64,000 nt of DNA from Archangium violaceum (GTDB taxonomy: Bacteria > Myxococcota > Myxococcia > Myxococcales > Myxococcaceae): positions 1,302,001-1,366,000 of the forward strand of contig NZ_CP069338.1 in NCBI RefSeq assembly GCF_016859125.1. Reading direction: 5' to 3'. A model generated the notes under the pieces. The model searched no databases, was not told the DNA's origin, and worked only from the letters and a program-made list of their open reading frames with translations. The position numbers and the translations under genes are program-made. How positions within the stretch are numbered: position 1 is the first letter of the stretch; the number at the start of each line of letters is the position of its first letter. Shown here piece after piece: positions 35,492-44,222 of this stretch.

Positions 35492-35679
35492 CGGTCCGGT
35501 AGGTGTCGGTCAGAACGCTGAAGGTTCCACGGCGTCTTCACTCCATGCTCGAGACTCCGGCCACTTCTGCTCCCTGGAGTGGGGGTTGCGCCAGGGCCGG
35601 AAGAGGAGAGCTCGTCCTGGGCCGCGGCGGTGGAGGCGTCGGAGAAGGAGAGGACGCCGGGGATGGACCTCGAGCTTCG

Positions 35680-38600
35680 TCAGGGTGCCTGTGATACGGC
35701 GATCAGGTAGTCGAGCATCCCGTAGGTGGTTTGACTGGTCATCGTCACCTCCAGGGTGTGGCTGCCCGCGCTGAGGGTGGTGAGCGGGAAGTTCACCGTC
35801 CCCCACACCGTGAAGCCGTCGTACGGATCGATTTTCGAGAGGGTAGCCGTGTCGACCGCGCCGCGGATGGTGATCGTGTCCAACTTATATTGGTAGGCCG
35901 GCACCTGGCTGGTGGCGTTCTCGCCGACGCCCGTCCGCTGCCGCAGGGAGAGGGCGTACTTGCCGCTACGCGGAACGCTGAAATGGATCCTCACTGTATC
36001 GCCGGGCTGGAGGCTCAGGTTCTTGCCGCTGTCCAGTGTGAGATCAATCACTTTCACCTCGCCCGAGGCATTGGTCACCACCGTGTGGCTCGACTCCACC
36101 TCCACCACCCGGGTCATGTCCTGGCGCACCCGCAGCCAGTCGACCTTGCCCCAGGTCGCGTTCATCTTGATGCGCAGGGAGTGCCGGCCGGGTTCGAGGA
36201 GCACCGCGTCGCTTCGGCTGGTGCCCCACACGGTGTAGCCATCGAGGTCGGCGCCCGAGAGGATGGTGCTTCTGTCGCCAGCGAAGATCATCGGCGTGCC
36301 GTCGAGCGTGTACGTATAGGCGTTCTTCTCCCAATACGACGTGGTGTCGTCGCTCGTGCCGGAACGGTGCCGCAGCTCCAGCACGTAGTAGGCGCGCTCG
36401 GTCACACTGAAGGGCACCAGAATCTCGTCGCCCACCTCGTTCAGGGCCATGTGGGAGCCGCTGTCGTGGGCCCAATCGTAGAGATTGATGGGCGACCCGG
36501 TGTCCTTGACCGTCGTCGCCACGTCCTCCACCTCGCGCAGCAGGGCGGGGTTGGCCTCCGGCGCGCGGTCGATGACGAAGAGGGTGATGGAGCTGGCGGG
36601 GAAGGTGTAGTCGAAGGACGGGGCGAACGGGGTGAGGGATGTGACGCTGGTGGTGATGATGTCGGCGGTGGCCGAATCGATGGCGCTGTAGGTGGGCGCC
36701 GGCGCGTTGGCCCGGATGGTGCGGACCTGGACCCGGTTGGTCGCGCTGGGCAGACCGCTGAGCTGCACCGTCGCCGCCTTGGCGTTGAACTCATCCTTGT
36801 TCAGCACCATCAGGTAGTAGCGCTTCGCATCGAGGCTGCCGTAGGCCGCCAGGTGAGGATGGTAGCCCTCGGGCATGACCTCGCTGTGACGTGGGAAGTA
36901 GTAGCTGGAGCTGCCGGAGACGGAGACCGGGAGGTGCTGGTCACCCCAGTAGTGATTGAAGGCCTGGAGCACCTCGAAGATGCCATGCTTGAAGTAGCTT
37001 CCACCCTCCACCTGGAACACGCAGGTGTCCCCACCCCAAAGCATCCAGTACTGAGCATTCTCGAGCAGGTCTGTGTTCTTGCTCATGGTGCCCAACTTGT
37101 CCGCCGCAGTCATGACCCCGGTCCAGCGCACCGCGTAGCTGCGCAGCAGGTTTCCCTCGGTGTCTTCCTTCTCGTTGTCCCAACCGTAGGCTGCCGCCCA
37201 CTCGCTCGCGGACAGCTTGAGCTTGCCATACCGCGAGGGATGGTGGAGCTGGAGCTTGTTCCGGTACCAGTCGAGCGAGGTTTGCAGGCCCACATAGGCG
37301 GTGATTCCCTTTTGATAGTGCGAAGCGGGACTCTTGTTGTCTTCGACGACCCACGGGTAGTACGGGTGGAAGTGGATCATCCTCACATCATCCCCAAGCT
37401 CCTGGACGAGCGTGGACATCCAGTCGGTCAATGTTGAGCCCTGGCTGTAGAACGAGGTGCTCGAGGCGGACAGGTACAGGTTGGGGTCAATGGCGGAGAG
37501 GGCGTTCTTGTAATCGAGAAAGGCCTGCGCATATCCGCGATGATCGGTTCTGCCGGCAGCGTCCTGGGGCACGCCGAAGGGATCTCCCCCCCAAGCCTCG
37601 TTGCCCACTTCCCAGAACTTCACTCCATACGGGGCAGGATGGTTGCCATGATCCGAGCGGCCCCGCAGCGAGGCCCAGTAGCCCACGGTGCGCCAGTCGA
37701 TGCCCGCCTCGTCGATGCCAATCGAGCGAGTATCCGCGGGGTCGCCATTGACGTAGGCCAACCAGGCCATCGCCCGCTTGACCGAGTTGTCATGGTTGAG
37801 TTCCTCCACTTGAAGCCAGTCCACCATGAGGTAATTGCCCCTTTCGTTGGTGGTGATCCGCAACTGGCGGGTGCCCTCCCGCAGGTAGAGAACCGGCGAG
37901 CGGGTGATGCCCCACACGGTGTGGCCATCGCGGTCGGGGGCCTTGTCGGTGAGAGTGTTCGTGTCACCAGTGAAGGAGACGGGGACGAACTGGGCCCCTT
38001 TCCCTTTCTCGAGCTCACCCGGGTTGAGCATGTAGGTGTAGGAATCCCGGGTCCAGTAGGCGGTGGGATTGTTGATCTGGCCCAAGAAGCCGGCACGGTT
38101 GCGCAGATGCAGCCGGTAGTAGCCCGCGCGGGGGACGTTGAAGGAGAGCTCGATGGAGTCGCCCGGGTCATGGATGTCGACGTGCGAGCCATCATCGAAA
38201 TCGTAGTCACTGACGCGGATGTTGGGATTCCCCTCATCTTCCAGGACCGTGTAGCTCGACTCCGCCTGCACGGTGAATGTCTTGTCGAGCGGCCGGAACT
38301 GGAGCGTGAGCTGCGGCTCGGCACCGAGCTTTTCCGCCAACTGGAGGAACTCGTCCACTCCGAAGTGGGCCTTGCCCGCCAACGCCACACTGTCCTTCGT
38401 GCACTTCAGGGTGCTCAGCTGCTCGCCGCGGAGTCCCTTGGGGCCAATCGTGGTCTCCCAGGTGAAGCCGTCCGCGCCGCATCCACCCGGGTAGCGCAGC
38501 GAGGGGACACCGAGTGCGCGCAAGTCGTTGAGAATCCCGGGCGGTAGCTCATTGCCAGACGCGTAGTATGAATCAAAGGAATCCCACCGGATGTTGTTGC

Positions 38601-38841
38601 CAAAGATTTCCCGAGGAATGGGGCGCCCCCCGCCCCCGACATCCATGTGGATGGTCGTCGGCAGAACCGCCGCCCCACTCTGGTCCCCCAACGCTTGCGT
38701 GATGGATTCACGCCCCATGGCCGGATCGGGACGGTTGCTGCATGCCGACGTGAAGGCCCCGGCGAGCAGCCCCATCAGCAAGAACTGGCCTGCCGTGGAG
38801 TTTCGCCCCAGGCGGGCCCACCTACCTACGGTTTCGTTCAT
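35680..38841 (-). CDS. large GH51-like glycosidase lipoprotein with three carbohydrate-binding-like modules
   Basis: A 1053-residue exported enzyme. The N-terminus has a signal (FLLMGLLAGAFTSAC) with a lipobox-like end. The alpha-L-arabinofuranosidase-type barrel begins at about residue 60: PIPREIFGNNIRWDSFDSYY, VPSLRYPGGCGADGFTWE. It continues with VKFWEVGNEAWGGDPF (acid/base Glu415) and LKLSASEWAAAYGW (candidate nucleophile Glu547). Between strands, residues about 188-348 form a separate beta module (VQAESSYTVLEDEG to MVDWLQVEELN). Two related modules lie at the C-terminus (about 768-905 and 908-1053), sharing DGHTVWG/DGYTVWG/DGFTVWG and V-D-W-L-x-V-type ends. ACAGGAG precedes ATG 38841. 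It probably acts on arabinose-containing polysaccharide. Confidence 0.88.
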   Translation of the reverse strand: MNETVGRWARLGRNSTAGQFLLMGLLAGAFTSACSNRPDPAMGRESITQALGDQSGAAVLPTTIHMDVGGGGRPIPREIFGNNIRWDSFDSYYASGNELPPGILNDLRALGVPSLRYPGGCGADGFTWETTIGPKGLRGEQLSTLKCTKDSVALAGKAHFGVDEFLQLAEKLGAEPQLTLQFRPLDKTFTVQAESSYTVLEDEGNPNIRVSDYDFDDGSHVDIHDPGDSIELSFNVPRAGYYRLHLRNRAGFLGQINNPTAYWTRDSYTYMLNPGELEKGKGAQFVPVSFTGDTNTLTDKAPDRDGHTVWGITRSPVLYLREGTRQLRITTNERGNYLMVDWLQVEELNHDNSVKRAMAWLAYVNGDPADTRSIGIDEAGIDWRTVGYWASLRGRSDHGNHPAPYGVKFWEVGNEAWGGDPFGVPQDAAGRTDHRGYAQAFLDYKNALSAIDPNLYLSASSTSFYSQGSTLTDWMSTLVQELGDDVRMIHFHPYYPWVVEDNKSPASHYQKGITAYVGLQTSLDWYRNKLQLHHPSRYGKLKLSASEWAAAYGWDNEKEDTEGNLLRSYAVRWTGVMTAADKLGTMSKNTDLLENAQYWMLWGGDTCVFQVEGGSYFKHGIFEVLQAFNHYWGDQHLPVSVSGSSSYYFPRHSEVMPEGYHPHLAAYGSLDAKRYYLMVLNKDEFNAKAATVQLSGLPSATNRVQVRTIRANAPAPTYSAIDSATADIITTSVTSLTPFAPSFDYTFPASSITLFVIDRAPEANPALLREVEDVATTVKDTGSPINLYDWAHDSGSHMALNEVGDEILVPFSVTERAYYVLELRHRSGTSDDTTSYWEKNAYTYTLDGTPMIFAGDRSTILSGADLDGYTVWGTSRSDAVLLEPGRHSLRIKMNATWGKVDWLRVRQDMTRVVEVESSHTVVTNASGEVKVIDLTLDSGKNLSLQPGDTVRIHFSVPRSGKYALSLRQRTGVGENATSQVPAYQYKLDTITIRGAVDTATLSKIDPYDGFTVWGTVNFPLTTLSAGSHTLEVTMTSQTTYGMLDYLIAVSQAP

Positions 38842-39234
38842 TTATCCACTCCTGTTTGATACGCCGGCACTCTCGACTCGTGGAGTGCCAGCAAGCTTTC
38901 GACATGGTCGGAAACGATGTTATTCAAGGGCTCGTAGAGTTGGCGTCCGCGCCAACCCCGAGTGGAGCCGGGCTTTTCCATTTGGACTGATATCGCAATC
39001 ACCCCGCAACAGGAAATATTTGACTTGTTCGTGGCCTTGTTTTCCTGCTGGACTTGCCTATTCATTGAAAAGGCCGTCTGCGTGTGATTGCCCAGCTCAT
39101 TCAGCCAGACATGATTGGAATTCAAGACATGGACATCCCCCCTTTGACTCGAGGCATCACTGAAGAATGGGAAGCCATCCACTACGCCAGAGGAGACAGA
39201 ACCACTCGGATGGCTGGAGTGTGGCGGGGCCCCA
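38842..39234. other. AT-richer intergenic region, probable promoter of the GH51-like gene
   Basis: About 390 bp without a credible gene. Base composition is visibly more AT-rich than the surroundings, as expected for the promoter of the minus-strand gene that starts at 38841. No -10/-35 pair is assigned with confidence. Confidence 0.4.
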
Positions 39235-39978
39235 TCAGCACATGGGGGCGAGTACTGGCCAGACAAGCAGACGGCCTTGCTCGTCGGTGATGGGAACCCA
39301 ACCCACCGGGGCGAGGGGCTCATCCAGGCTGAGCAGCTCTCCGATCTGCATGAATTTCCCCCGTGTCTTCATGATGCGCAGGTCCCCGATCAGCGCTCCA
39401 TTCCTCCTCGGCGGCTTGAGGGGCGAGAGCGGATGGGAAATCGCCTCGGGTCTCGGCGCGTTATACAAGCGTGTCTGTCCTTGGGAGGCCAGGAGATAGA
39501 GTTCGATGCCGTTCCATTCCCACTCGGGTGAGTCGAGCGGAACGAATTGCACGCCGGTTTCCTGGGGGGCCTGGGTATTCAAGCTGACCCAGGCGCGCTC
39601 ATTCGTGTGTGCATCGATAACGATGTGAAGGTACTCGCCGCGCTTTTCGATGACGGGGAACTTGCGGAAAGCGAAGTAATCCCAGTCCCAGCCGCTGATG
39701 GCGCGGAGTTGCTTCAGTGGGAGCGCGGTCTCGGTCACGAAGTCATCACCTCGAGGCGCGAAGCGGGGCAGGCTCGCGGTGGGTTGGTAATCGGGCCCCG
39801 TCATTGTATGAATGATGGCAATGCCGATGACCCCCCGTAGGGCTTCTTCTGAGATTTCCTCTCGGCTCAGGAAGAACCTTTCGTGAGGCAGATCCGCTCG
39901 GGCCGACGAGGCCGTGAGCAGAACCAGGGCAGACAGGGAGGACAGGAACATTTGATGAAGAAGGTGGAGTGGTCTCAT
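39235..39978 (-). CDS. exported protein of unknown function
   Basis: A 247-residue secreted protein. MRPLHLLHQMFLSSLSALVL plus LTASSARA forms a signal peptide with cleavage after ARA, leaving DLPHERFFLS. The mature part has RGEYLHIVIDAHTNERAWVS, VQFVPLDSPEWEWNGIELYL and a C-terminal VGWVPITDEQGRLLVW, which suggests small SH3-like beta units. No enzyme motif is seen. ATG 39978 follows a G-rich stretch. It lies between the GH51-like gene and R2, inside the R2-bracketed interval, and reads in the same direction as the glycosidase, 393 bp upstream of it. Confidence 0.7.
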   Translation of the reverse strand: MRPLHLLHQMFLSSLSALVLLTASSARADLPHERFFLSREEISEEALRGVIGIAIIHTMTGPDYQPTASLPRFAPRGDDFVTETALPLKQLRAISGWDWDYFAFRKFPVIEKRGEYLHIVIDAHTNERAWVSLNTQAPQETGVQFVPLDSPEWEWNGIELYLLASQGQTRLYNAPRPEAISHPLSPLKPPRRNGALIGDLRIMKTRGKFMQIGELLSLDEPLAPVGWVPITDEQGRLLVWPVLAPMC

Positions 39979-40180
39979 GCCGCGCCCCCATTGCAGCTTG
40001 TGGACCAGCGCTGGAAGTTGCGCAACTCCCCGGAAACACTCTGGCCTGGGGGAAGGGTGTGGCCCTGTGGCCACATCCAATTCGGCGCCTGTCGCCTCCT
40101 TCCCGCCGCGTGTCGTGCCAGGTCCTGTTGCTCAAGTCCTTTGACACCCGAAGGAGGGCCTCCGGGCCGAGTCTTCAGCA

Positions 40181-40203
40181 ACCTGTCCGATTGTCGGACA
40201 GGT
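40181..40203. terminator. 10-bp hairpin beside R2
   Basis: ACCTGTCCGA pairs perfectly with TCGGACAGGT around the loop TTG. It lies 15 bp outside the inner end of R2 right copy. The remaining sequence of 39979-40180 shows no gene. Confidence 0.5.
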
Positions 40204-40217
40204 CGGTGAAGAGTGAG

Positions 40218-40335
40218 CCCACCATATTCGCGACGACTGGCTCAAGACATGCATGAAGGCTGAGGTCGAGCGCGTTGGGTTGAGTTATCGGGCACAAGGC
40301 AGAGGAAGCCCGCCCCGGGGCAGCGGGTAGCAAGC
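40218..40335 (-). repeat. inverted repeat R2, right copy
   Basis: Reverse-complement partner of 35141-35258, same length of 118 bp. The two copies bracket the GH51-like and exported-protein genes (about 5.2 kb end to end). Sequence outside this copy leads into the IS1380 remnant. Confidence 0.88.
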
Positions 40336-40398
40336 AGGAGGAGATGGAGAGGGGAGTGGGGAGAGTGCGACACGTGAGCTGCAATTGACTCCAGGCAG

Positions 40399-41836
40399 CT
40401 ACGTGATTTGCGCTGTGCTCAGCGAGCCCAGCTTCGTCCACAGCTTCTGCCAGAGGCTGGCCGACTCCCGGCCAATGACCAGCACCACTCTTCTGGCGTG
40501 TAACAGCACCCGCGCGGCTACTTTGAGCACCCGCTCGCGCACACGGAGCAGCCCCAGCCCTCGCCCGTGGCCTGCTCCATCAGCACGCGCGCGGCGTGCA
40601 CCAGGTTGTAGGCCAGGGCATTGAGCAACAGGCGTACCTCGTTGTTGGCGAAGGCGTCGATGGACACCGCGCGCTGGACGGGCGGCTGCCCCCGGTACTT
40701 GGACTTGGGCCGTCTGGCCGAGGAGAGCGCCGGGGCCAGCACGTCCATGAGCTCTCCGAAGTGGCCCTCCGCCGTGCCGCGTTGGCGGTAGTGCTCCAGC
40801 AGCGCCTCGGCCGGCATCTGCTCCTTGCTCCAGCTCGTCACCAGCCAGAAGGCGTGCGGGAAGAGCTCGTCCTTCCTCTCCAGCACTACCAACACCACGC
40901 GCCGCGCACGGCTCCAGCCCTGCGCCTGGTACTCCCATTCGTACAGGTGGGTGCCCGGCTCCCCCTGCGGCACTCCCGAATTCATGAAGCGCGGCAGCGC
41001 CGCCTCCCGCTGCAACACGCTGGTGTTGCGCACGCGCGCCACGTAGGGCGTGCCTCGCTCCTCCAGCTTCGCCAGCAGCTTCTCCTCGGGAAAGCCCGCG
41101 TCGAAGCGCACCGCCGCCACCTCACACACCTCCTTCTCCACTCGCCCCAGCAACTCGTCGATGAATTCCAGCGCTCCATTGGCGCTGTGCACGTTTCCCT
41201 CGCGCAACCTCACGTCCAGCAGGTCTCCCGTCTCGGCCAGACTGGCGACAATCGGGTGGTACATGCGTACTCCGTAGTGCCCGTTGTACGCGCTGCCCTC
41301 CTGGTGCCCATGCACCTCCACCGGCAACCCGTCCACGTCCACCGTCACCTGCTTGAGCTTCTGGCCCTTGGGCTGCTGCGCCTCAGCCTCCGCCCCGTCT
41401 GCCACACCAGCGCCTCGTGCAGCACCTTCCGGTTTTCCTCTCGCGCCAACATGGCCGTCAGCCGCGACAAGGTGGGCTGTGAGGCCAACCCCTCCGCTCC
41501 CCCCTCTTTCCCCCTCAGCGGCACGCTGCTCTTGCTGTCCGACACCGCCAACCTCAACGCCGCGTCCCTCCTGAGCGCGTCCGCGTCGTCGTGGTCTCTC
41601 CACCCTTGCCCCAACAGCAGAAGGTCCGTGCGCACCAACTCCCTCAGCGAGTGGGTTATCCGCTTCTCGTCTCGCGTGTCCGTCAACATCTCCCCCAGCC
41701 AGCGCGTCAGCCCCAACCGCTCGTCCACCTCCCTCAGCAGCACCGCACCTGCCTCCGACGTCAACCGCTCCGCCCTCGCCTCCAGCTTCACGGAGCCGTT
41801 GAACTCCAGCCCGAAGTCGTTGAGGATTTCACCCAT
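40399..41836 (-). pseudogene. IS1380-family transposase, two frameshifts
   Basis: A DDE transposase of the IS1380 type in three frames. It starts MGEILNDFGLEFNGSVKLEA and continues VDERLGLTRWLGEMLTDTRD to LHEALV. A one-base shift near 41400 passes to QVTVDVDGLPVEVHGHQEGS and AYNGHYGVRMYHPIVASLAE, the conserved DDE region; VRFDAGFPEEKLLAKLEERG and HYRQRGTAEGHFGELMDVLA follow. A second one-base shift near 40555 leads to VLKVAARVLLHARRVVLVIG and the end. Restoring both shifts gives a full-length transposase, so decay is recent. The 41837-42000 interval probably holds the element's end; terminal repeats were not identified. Confidence 0.85.
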
Positions 41837-41999
41837 GACGCGCCTCCTGCCTTGTGGTGGTGGATGTCTGAACAACACCCCTCTACCACTCGGGAGGTCA
41901 GGCGCGTCACCCTCCTTTTCCGGTCATCCTCCTGCACCTCTCGTGAATAAGGCGGGGTGAGGCCGGAGGTCGCACCTCGACCAATACGGGACGCCAGGT

Positions 42000-42736
42000 C
42001 ACGGAGCGCCAGCTTGCCGTTGCGTCCCGCGGGAAGACAGGCACATCGTTCGCCTGATGGGGCCATGACATGCAAAGCGAGATGGGCGTGATGATGGCAC
42101 TGGTGGTGTCGGCGGTAGGGAACGGGACTGACGGGGTCGGTGTTGGATGGGCCCTGGCTCGGCCCGAGGTTGGAACTGGGGCACTCTGGGACGTATAGGC
42201 GAAATAGGAGCCCTCTTGCAGGGAGGTGGAGGAGGGGGGCAGGGGCCAGGAAGGCCGTGGGCTGCGCCGGTGTAGGGGTCAGAGCAGCCCGTGGGGCAGC
42301 GCATCCCTTCGGCTTCTTTCACTGATGCCAAGACCCGGCGCCTGCCTCCACACCTCCCGCGGGCGAACACGTCGCAGTCGAACGTCCTCCTGAGCAACTC
42401 GGCCCACTGCACTCGCCTTCCAGCAAGGCACACCGGGGTTGCTTTCGGGGCGGGGGCCGGACCTCCACCTCCGTCCAGCGTAGCCGCTGCTGCAGCGAGT
42501 GCGCCTGGTACGCCTGCTGCGCGTCCTCAGGCCCTTGCGCGGGCCAAGGACCCTCTTTTCTTCAGCAGGCGCAGCACCCGGTGGCGCACAACCTTCAGCA
42601 GCCGCTCCACCTCACCCTGCTTGGGCGGCGGCAACACCTCGATGCGCACGCCTCCCTCCCCTGGCACGAAGACGCCGTTGCAGGAGGGGCACACCCCTCG
42701 ACCCTTGCACGCACATGGGTATCCCACCGTATACAC
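42000..42736 (-). pseudogene. IS91-family transposase remnant
   Basis: Two separated pieces. N-terminal zinc-binding part (42736 to about 42530): YPCACKGRGVCPSCNGVF and GGVRIEVLPPPKQGEVERLL. C-terminal part (about 42430 to 42290): RVQWAELLRRTFDCDVFARG, CGGRRRVLASVKEAEG, the terminal Cys-containing domain typical of the family. The catalytic Tyr region between them is missing. A short piece of the same C-terminal motif occurs again at 56201-56229. Confidence 0.72.
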
Positions 42737-42946
42737 GGCTTCACTCGGGGGAAGCAGGTGGTTCTGGGCTGGCGAAGGGCCTCGGGCGCGACGACTCCGT
42801 CTGGAAGGCGGGCAAGCGCGAGAACAGACGCGGCGACTTCGTCATCTACCTGATGGGTTACAGGTGTCCGTCGGAGTGCCGACAGATGCACTCCAGGCCA
42901 CCGGCCCCCGCGTTCCCTCGGCACTAGCGTCATCCCGGGAGGCATC

Positions 42947-43825
42947 ATGCGACGCGATGCTCGACGGCTGGCCCTGGTGGCGGTGCTGGTGCTCTTGAGC
43001 TGGTCGGTCTCCGGCACCCGCACGGTGCTGTACGACAAGGAGTCCGCGTACAACCACATCGTCGTCAGCGAGGATCGCGAGGGCCGGCGCTATCTACAAT
43101 TCGAGAAGGGCGGCGCACTGCAGAGTGTGGTGAGGCCAGGTCATCCGCTGGAGCTGGAGCTGCCCTACACCCGGGTAGCGATGGTGGGACTGGCCTTCGT
43201 GCCGGCGCCACGACGCATCCTGGTCGTGGGCCTGGGGGGCGGCGCCATGCCCATGTTCCTGCGCGCCCTGCTGCCCGAGGCCCATATCGACGTGGTGGAC
43301 ATCGACCCGGACGTGGTGGAGGTGGCACGGCGCTACTTCGGTTTCCAGGAAGACCCGGCCCTCCGCGCGCACGTGGCCGATGGTCGACGGTTCATCGAAT
43401 CACCCGGTCCCGCATATGACCTCATCCTCCTGGATGCGTACGGTGCGCGCAGCATCCCCAAGCACCTGGTGACACGCGAGTTCCTCGCGGCGGTGCGGGC
43501 GCGCCTGACCGGGGCAGGCGCGGTGGTGAGCAACGTCTGGGAGCAGCGATCCAACCCGCTGTTCGACTCGATGGTCCGCACCTACCAGGAGGGCTTCGTC
43601 CAACTGTACACATTCCAGGTGCCGTCGAGTGACAACCGCATCCTGGTGGGGCTGCCACATTCGGTGAAGCCATCACGGGAGGCACTGGAGGCACGTGCCG
43701 AGCGGCTGGAGCGCGAGCGGGGAGTGCCTTTCGACCTGAGTGCGTTGGTGGTTCGCGGGTACGAGGACGCGACGGATCGCCCCGCACGCGGACAGGAACT
43801 GGTGGACCCGGCCGGGTCTCCCTGA
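42947..43825 (+). CDS. spermidine synthase-like methyltransferase-fold protein, copy B
   Basis: A 292-residue member of the spermidine/spermine synthase superfamily. An N-terminal hydrophobic stretch (RLALVAVLVLLSWSVSGTR) may be a signal or anchor. The nucleotide-binding motif is RILVVGLGGGAMPMFLRALL, the acidic strand end is HIDVVDIDPDVVEVARRYFG and the active-site region is YDLILLDAYGARSIPKHLV. Whether it makes polyamines is uncertain, because many membrane- or export-linked relatives have unknown substrates. It differs from the copy at 49509 by three residues only (Asp30, Lys31, Glu45 here; Glu, Arg, Gly there). GGGAGG precedes the ATG. The downstream esterase gene is broken in this copy. 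Confidence 0.87.
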   Translation: MRRDARRLALVAVLVLLSWSVSGTRTVLYDKESAYNHIVVSEDREGRRYLQFEKGGALQSVVRPGHPLELELPYTRVAMVGLAFVPAPRRILVVGLGGGAMPMFLRALLPEAHIDVVDIDPDVVEVARRYFGFQEDPALRAHVADGRRFIESPGPAYDLILLDAYGARSIPKHLVTREFLAAVRARLTGAGAVVSNVWEQRSNPLFDSMVRTYQEGFVQLYTFQVPSSDNRILVGLPHSVKPSREALEARAERLERERGVPFDLSALVVRGYEDATDRPARGQELVDPAGSP

Positions 43826-44028
43826 TCCGAAGCGGAGCCCGACGGACAGGACACCGGCAGGAAGCGCGGCTCTCGTTCGTCTTCACATCCCCGTGGGGAA
43901 TGGCCTAGGCTGCGTTGACGAGCACGTTGGCGAGATGGAGCGGAAACGCTGTGGGGAAGCCATTTCCCCAATGAATAGCCTAGATCATTCGTCAGCGAAA
44001 GAGGGTTGCCAGAACAACTGGAGGATTC

Positions 44029-44183
44029 ATGCCTTTGAGTTCGGATGTCCGGGAAGTGCTGAAAGCGTGGGGCCGCGGAGCCGGGGCCATCGGAGAAGTG
44101 TTACAGGGGCAGGGAAGCGCTACCTGGGACGAAGCGCGCTCAACCTATCTTGGTACACTCGCACAGCTTTTTCCGGCGCCTGA
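44029..44183 (+). pseudogene. HSL-type esterase 5' fragment cut by an insertion sequence
   Basis: The first 52 codons of the esterase complete at 50591-51580 (MPLSSDVREVLKAWGRGAGA to GTLAQLFPAPE), with the same GGAGG ribosome binding site. At 44184 the ISAzo13-type element begins. The rest of the gene is not on the other side of the element, so it was deleted. Confidence 0.9.
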
Positions 44184-44209
44184 GGAGGCTCGGAAAAATA
44201 AATGTTCCA
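44184..44209 (+). repeat. left terminal inverted repeat of the ISAzo13-type element
   Basis: GGAGGCTCGGAAAAATAAAT followed by GTTCCA. It is the exact reverse complement of 45479-45504. The AT-rich core stands out strongly from the GC-rich surroundings. Confidence 0.93.
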
Positions 44210-44222
44210 TTGTGCGTGAAAT

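Larger units (their letters stand above)
42849..44185 (+). repeat. segmental duplication, copy B of the spermidine synthase-esterase block
   Basis: Nearly identical to 49411-50747 (constant offset 6562). It starts CCTGATGGGTTACAGGTGTC and ends where the insertion sequence interrupts the esterase gene at CCTGAGG. Confidence 0.92.

Noticed and set aside
40540-41410. Programmed frameshifts in the IS1380 transposase
   Set aside because: Two shifts at non-slippery sites and a family that uses one continuous frame point to inactivation.
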